Positions 17,601 to 20,847 of a stretch of 20,847 nucleotides of DNA are shown in pieces. The stretch comes from Deinococcus marmoris DSM 12784. GTDB lineage: Bacteria > Deinococcota > Deinococci > Deinococcales > Deinococcaceae. The stretch is from the NCBI RefSeq assembly GCF_000701405.1, contig NZ_JNIV01000079.1, positions 1 through 20,847 of the forward strand, read 5' to 3'. Each line of letters begins with the position of its first letter. Positions within the stretch are counted from its first letter, which is position 1. The notes under the pieces were generated by a model, which worked only from the letters and a program-made list of their open reading frames with translations, ran no database searches and was not told where the DNA came from. The position numbers and the translations under genes were made by a program.

Positions 17601-19848
17601 GATCCCGTAAAGCGTCAGGCGTGTCGGCAGCCCGGCCTCCTACCCGGACGCTCTCGCGCAGGTACTGCCGGTTCCTTACAGCGGTGGGGCGAATCACGAA
17701 GTTGCCCCAGCCGCCGCCCGCTTGCAGATGATCGAACATGGTCTGGGCGTCGTGGCGCAGCGCCTCGGGGTCATGGCCCTCGGTGCCGCTGAGTGAGGCA
17801 GCTTCCAGCCATCCAACACGCTGAAGCAGTTCCGGCAGTATCTGCTCGCTGCGCGCCTGAACATCCTGCCAGCGGCCCATCTGCCCGCTGAGCAGAGCGT
17901 CCACAGCTCCTGGCAGCCACGGCAACGGACGACGGCACTCAGTCTCCACGCCTGCACCCAGAGCGAGCAATGCCGTGAGCAGGGCGCCGCGCTCTGACGA
18001 TGTCGCTGCCAGCAGGGCCGGGTAGGCTGCGTCGCCGCGGGCCTGCCCATGAGCGTTGAACTGACGCTTCGCCTCCTGCTCGGCCTGAAGCAGGTGCAGG
18101 AAGAAGTCGGGAGAGGGCAGATCAGCCATGTCTGGGCGCAGAAGGGTTAGTTGCCGGGTCTCCTCATCACCTAACTCCCGCCACAAAAAAAGCAGGCGCA
18201 GCGCCTGGGCGTCAGTCAGCGGTGCGGCCTGGTCCAGGTCAATGAGACCGTGTAACCAGTCAACGTCCGCTTCCTGGCGCCGGAGCTGCTCGCCGATCTG
18301 CTGGCCCGTACCGACGAAGCTGTGCAGGTTGAGCGTCCCGGTCTCTGCTTCACGGATGTGCTGGAGTCGGTCGACCTGCACTTTTTCAGCCTGCTTCGCC
18401 TTTTCCAGAGCGCTGTGCAGCGCTTCCTCGTGCCGCTGCTCCTGATCGGGCTGGCGGGAAGTCGAGCGGTGCAGGAGTTCGGCCACCGAGCCTTGTAGCG
18501 CGGCCTGAGCCCCTTCCTCGCCGCGCAGATGGGTCACGCACAGCGGCAGCAGTTCGGCCGGGAACTTGTCGCGCAGCACCTTCAGGGCGCGGGCGGTGTG
18601 GCTGGTGACGAGCACCTTCTGATCGGTGGCCAACAGGTGGCTGACCAGGTTGACGATGGTGTGTGACTTCCCGGTGCCGGGTGGCCCCTGAACCAGAAGT
18701 CCCGGCTCACGTGCAATGCGGTGGATGATTTTCCGCTGCTCATCGTTGGATGGCAGAGGGAAGTACACCGTCTGGTCCATGGTCTGCGGCTCGTTGGGCA
18801 TACGGCTCTCGTCTGGAGCCTGCCCCATGAAGCGCCGCGTGCTTTCAGGCAGATTGTCCAGCGACACCTGACCAATAAGCTGTTCGTACGCCGCCGTCAG
18901 CGAGCGCTCACCGCGTTTGCGCAGGATCAGGGCTGGCGCCCAGTGCACCACAGGATCGCCGCCCACGCCTCTGGGCGGCTTCAAGTCGTCCTCGTAGACT
19001 CCCTGGGCGCCGGCGGCGTTGACCCAGGACTCCAGCAGCGGCGGCAGCGACTCACCGCTCCACAGGTCCTCGCCGCCCTCAGCCAGCGCCACCTCGATGG
19101 CCTGCTGAAGCTGCGGCGATGCCCGGTCATCCGCATCCAGCATGTCCTGCTCCAACGCGGTGCGCGCGCCGTCTCCAGCGGCGACCACACGCAGCACCCC
19201 GCGCAGCACATCGAACTCCAGTGCGGCCCGCGCCGTCAGCAGGTGGCGCCGGACCTCGTCCCCACCTGGTGTCTTCCAGGCCAGATAACCCAGGCCCAGC
19301 CGCAACTCGTACGTCTCGCCAAAGGCGCTGAGTTTCTGGTGGAAGTCGTAGAGCTGCGAGTACACCTTCTGGACTGCGCGCGCCCTGACTTCCTCCTGTG
19401 CCCAGCGCTGCCAGCGTGCCTCGTAATCCAGCCAGGCCAGTTGGACCGTGGCGTTATCCTCCAGAAACAGCGTCTCCTGGATGCGCTGGGTCTCAAAGTC
19501 ATCGTCGATCACCTCAGTCTCAACTACCAACTGAGTGCGGATGGTGGGGAGCTGCTGTGGGTTGCCCGGTGATCCGGTCACCCAGGCAAGCAGTTCTTCG
19601 GGCAGCGCCGGCGCGGGAACGAAGCGCGGCTTGTGAACGGTCACCCACTCGTCCGTGACTCCGCCGGTGCCGTGCCGGGCGGCGTTGACAATGGCCTGGT
19701 CTTCGGGAAGGGCGTGTAGCCACAGCAGGGTATCGCCGTTATTGGTCCGCCGGGGCCTAGACCTGAGCTGCGTGAACTCCTTGAGGTACTGGAAGAAGCG
19801 CCGTGCCTGATCAAGCTGGGCCGGGTCTTGCGGTTGGGGGATGCTCAT
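14695..19848 (-). CDS. Giant SF1 helicase with DUF559/Vsr-like nuclease domain
   Basis: The product is 1717 aa. The N-terminal 360 residues are unassigned. Walker A GPPGTGKSHT is at 388-397, motif Ia at SHTAR (416-420), and a long helical insertion follows (about 440-1050, partly coiled coil). Walker B IIDEASQAG is near 1063, GDDKQIPP just after it, and REHFRCMPE further on. Motif V SFQGDERDV and motif VI NVAVSRARDQLW lie near 1260-1305. A PD-(D/E)XK domain of the DUF559/Vsr type follows, with IDLVVEG and then AVECDGDRWHG near 1415-1422. The last 250 residues carry a winged-helix-like region (MTCRQAYQTYC). The start at 19848 has AGAGG 7 nt upstream; 102 further codons are open but uncoded-looking. 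An UPF1-like helicase plus nuclease is a recurrent defence-island design. Not assigned to a named system. Confidence 0.88.
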   Translation of the reverse strand: MSIPQPQDPAQLDQARRFFQYLKEFTQLRSRPRRTNNGDTLLWLHALPEDQAIVNAARHGTGGVTDEWVTVHKPRFVPAPALPEELLAWVTGSPGNPQQLPTIRTQLVVETEVIDDDFETQRIQETLFLEDNATVQLAWLDYEARWQRWAQEEVRARAVQKVYSQLYDFHQKLSAFGETYELRLGLGYLAWKTPGGDEVRRHLLTARAALEFDVLRGVLRVVAAGDGARTALEQDMLDADDRASPQLQQAIEVALAEGGEDLWSGESLPPLLESWVNAAGAQGVYEDDLKPPRGVGGDPVVHWAPALILRKRGERSLTAAYEQLIGQVSLDNLPESTRRFMGQAPDESRMPNEPQTMDQTVYFPLPSNDEQRKIIHRIAREPGLLVQGPPGTGKSHTIVNLVSHLLATDQKVLVTSHTARALKVLRDKFPAELLPLCVTHLRGEEGAQAALQGSVAELLHRSTSRQPDQEQRHEEALHSALEKAKQAEKVQVDRLQHIREAETGTLNLHSFVGTGQQIGEQLRRQEADVDWLHGLIDLDQAAPLTDAQALRLLFLWRELGDEETRQLTLLRPDMADLPSPDFFLHLLQAEQEAKRQFNAHGQARGDAAYPALLAATSSERGALLTALLALGAGVETECRRPLPWLPGAVDALLSGQMGRWQDVQARSEQILPELLQRVGWLEAASLSGTEGHDPEALRHDAQTMFDHLQAGGGWGNFVIRPTAVRNRQYLRESVRVGGRAADTPDALRDLLDVLRLRVRLRQLTELWASQGVTVSGPLPLQVAELGEQCQALARLTELGTLLNAAQMAVRAVPGLPEPRWWEPEERAALAAATHAADATHEAYTRQEALDVVLPGLDGLSVTGRTHEVVGQLVQAVQARDAAAYGEAYRRADRLAVRQALWTERHALDAQLRTASAPLAGELARSATDPSWDGWLGALGAAWNWQRADADLSLLADPEAEHKAREKLASCRQAQRRTLGELAAARAWRSTLDRLTHEEQTALVGWQKALKMIGKGTGKNAGKFIKIAQQELEIARTAIPAWIMPLHLVAENFSVQRGMFDVVIIDEASQAGPEALFLTFIAKKIIIVGDDKQIPPDGVGISIEQLDALVARYLYDFPRPHVIGHPKASLFDFGESCYPKRVGLREHFRCMPEIIKFSSDLSYSNQPLFALRQFGADRLQPLVARHVEDGFTMRVSRDPVNRPEGRAIVDQIKACIANPRYAGKSFGVISLVGDSQAEEIASLLLSEVSEAELEARRLVCGNAYSFQGDERDVIFLSMVVSPGDGGLAKVPRDSAIFQPRYNVAVSRARDQLWLFHSADLSDLHPEDIRVSLIQHVRNPDLGGWQPLRMDALNTLRELAGRRGRSNNPAPQPFDSWFELDVYLNIVDRGYRVIPQHELNGYHIDLVVEGQRGRLAVECDGDRWHGPDQFRADLARQQTLERAGMVFWRVRGSTYTRDPEAALDSLWAALDRRGVFPEGDPRNYAPLENAPLPVSTPEVIEGEKSTADAAERAESAAQDEVEDTASEALPMVSVLDTAWLRPYASWTPHSLPDPQSLNSLDAVVDGLYEIVDAEGPMTCRQAYQTYCQAAGVRFGSGTKSLLNKAMARAQREGVLILADEWGKPGLVDKIVRVPGDAEVVPRQAGPRRFVEVPPSELAAAMRELSELQSGDRELLYRAVLSVYGAQRLTGNAREVLDLAYGFFKQTSPVSDVLDPSRLI

Positions 19849-20130
19849 AAACAGACCTCTGCCTGGGACGGGGAAATCGGGGATGACTTGATCTGGCCAG
19901 TGTCTCACGGCGGCCGTCAGCGATATGAAGTACTCACCAAAAGGCGTGGGCAACACCCTTCTAGGATGATTGGGCAACATGATGCGGCGTGTCGAATTCG
20001 GCTCCGTCGCCTGGAGGCCCGAATCACTGCGCTCCTTGCCCACAGATTTTGGTGGTCTACAGCAAACAGCAGCTTTCCTGACACCGACCTCAACCAGAGC
20101 GCCTATCTTCGTCATCCGGGAGCCCACAGC
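19849..20130. other. Divergent intergenic region between helicase and Imm11-like genes
   Basis: This 282-nt stretch separates two divergent genes and must hold both promoters. TATCTT at 20104-20109 could be a -10 for the plus-strand gene. I see no matching -35 box and no clear promoter for the minus-strand helicase gene apart from its RBS AGAGG near 19856-19860. The codons here that are open on either strand extend the neighbouring frames without similarity. Confidence 0.35.
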
Positions 20131-20691
20131 ATGCTCTACATTCTCAGGCCGCACTTCGTCTCAAAAAATAATACCTACGTACGCGCGCAACCTGTTGATG
20201 GGCCTGTCACTGCCGCACCACATTGGTATGACGCTGTCCCAGTCAGGCTTATTCCAGACCACCCCACGTATCAGCTCAATACGCAAGGCGTTGAAGTGGA
20301 TCTGGTTCCGACGGGTGACATCATGAGCCTGTACTCGGAAGCCTTGATAGAAGTGCTCACAGCGTTTGACATACGGTTCGAAACGTTTCCCGTGCCGCTG
20401 CTGGACCGGGGAGGCACAAGGGCAAGCCAACGCTATGCCCTCTTTCACCTTTTAGAGGTTCAGCAACCAGGAGCGCGGCGTATTCCTGATGCTGAGGGTG
20501 TGATGCAACTGCGGCCGATGTCCCAGCGGTTTGCCCCTGATGCTCCCCCGATATTCCGGCCATCTACCCACGCCAATCTGATCTTCGTCACACAGGCTGT
20601 CAAAGAAGCGATCGAGACATGTGGTCTGACCGGTTGCGCCTTCGAAGCCGTGGATGATCACTTCGCACCCCGAGTCTTCAATCCGCGCTGA
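20131..20691 (+). CDS. Imm11-like (DUF1629) immunity protein
   Basis: The product is 186 aa, the usual length of the Imm11/DUF1629 family. The family-like pattern is a start MLYILRPHF, a middle section GDIMSLYSEALIEVLTAF in which a substrate-like Ser/helix block precedes FPVPLLDRGG, then RYALFHLLEV, and a C-terminal NLIFVTQAVKEAIETCGLTG followed by AFEAVDD. Imm11 proteins neutralise toxins of polymorphic toxin systems and also occur alone as orphan immunity genes. No toxin is visible beside it in this window, unless it lies to the right. The ATG at 20131 follows GGGAG at 8-12 nt; upstream codons in frame have no similarity. Confidence 0.7.
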   Translation: MLYILRPHFVSKNNTYVRAQPVDGPVTAAPHWYDAVPVRLIPDHPTYQLNTQGVEVDLVPTGDIMSLYSEALIEVLTAFDIRFETFPVPLLDRGGTRASQRYALFHLLEVQQPGARRIPDAEGVMQLRPMSQRFAPDAPPIFRPSTHANLIFVTQAVKEAIETCGLTGCAFEAVDDHFAPRVFNPR

Positions 20692-20742
20692 TGCCTCATC
20701 TACCATTCGGAAATACCAGCGATGAATCAGTGGTTGTCTGGC

Positions 20743-20781
20743 TGTTACAGCGCTTGAACGCTCCCATGAGCCCTGTAACAT
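20743..20781 (+). promoter_or_regulatory. Promoter of the serine recombinase with flanking inverted repeat
   Basis: TTGAAC (20754-20759), a 16-nt spacer and TAACAT (20776-20781) form a good -35/-10 pair. Only ACTTCC separates the -10 from the ATG at 20788, so the message would be leaderless. TGTTACAG (20743-20750) and its exact reverse complement CTGTAACA (20773-20780) flank the -35 and overlap the -10, a placement typical of a repressor site. Confidence 0.6.
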
Positions 20782-20787
20782 ACTTCC

Positions 20788-20847
20788 ATGACCACCCCCG
20801 CCGTCGCCTACTACCGGGTCAGTACTGCCAAACAAGGTCAAAGCGGC
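20788..20847 (+). CDS. Serine recombinase (resolvase/invertase family), N-terminus, partial
   Basis: The first 20 codons are visible, starting MTTPAVAYYRVSTAKQGQSG. The strand AYYRVST contains the conserved Arg and the nucleophilic Ser of the serine-recombinase catalytic domain, followed by the usual K/R-Q-G-x-S-G loop. It runs off the right edge, so whether it is a small resolvase/invertase or a large integrase cannot be seen. The start is fixed by the leaderless promoter directly upstream. Its position next to defence cargo fits a role in moving the island or resolving plasmid multimers. Confidence 0.85.
   Translation, partial: MTTPAVAYYRVSTAKQGQSG

Noticed and set aside
19849..20154. 102-codon N-terminal extension of the giant helicase
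   Set aside because: No domain or RBS supports it, and the ATG at 19848 has AGAGG upstream and begins coherent helical sequence.

Overview
The window looks like an accessory region (plasmid or megaplasmid backbone, or an integrated island) of a GC-rich bacterium, most likely Deinococcus or a close relative. This assignment is an inference. It rests on overall GC-rich coding sequence, on several genes with a TANNNT -10 hexamer only 5-6 nt before the start codon (the leaderless arrangement common in Deinococcus), and on the style of the gene content. Nearly all cargo genes are on the minus strand; the par operon, an Imm11-like gene and a serine recombinase are on the plus strand.

Region 1 (1-1700) is insertion-sequence debris. 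It holds the 3' end of an IS21-family element (istB tail plus right end), two diverged relics of an unidentified IS that flank a gene for a small exported protein, and a stub of an IS3-family orfA.

Region 2 (1516-4449) is a wrecked type I restriction locus. A 77-codon hsdM N-terminus and a 62-codon hsdR N-terminus, the latter cut off where the IS3-like end begins, bracket an intact 839-aa DUF262/DUF1524 (GmrSD-like) nuclease gene. The three reading frames overlap (TAATG and an 8-nt overlap).

Region 3 (4744-6218) is a replicon-maintenance module: a divergent HNH nuclease gene, a short ParA ATPase and a ribbon-helix-helix ParB-type partner. Pyrimidine-rich repeats and a perfect palindrome lie before parA, and a long hairpin built from the same CTTT motif overlaps the end of parB.

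Region 4 (6285-14199) carries a TerD-domain protein with two possible membrane segments, then a minus-strand operon. The operon has a split N6-adenine methyltransferase (one protein with motif I, the next with NPPY), a GIY-YIG/DExH helicase-nuclease and two small unknown proteins. Its first three genes overlap by 4 and 8 nt. I read this as a multi-subunit restriction-modification system; it is the best candidate here for a poorly described defence system. The methyltransferase gene has a markedly AT-richer interior.

Region 5 (14695-20847) contains a 1717-aa SF1 helicase with a DUF559/Vsr-like nuclease domain, a divergently transcribed Imm11-like immunity gene, and the start of a serine recombinase with a well-formed leaderless promoter. 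Region by region the window reads as layered defence and immunity cargo between mobile-element genes and a partition locus.
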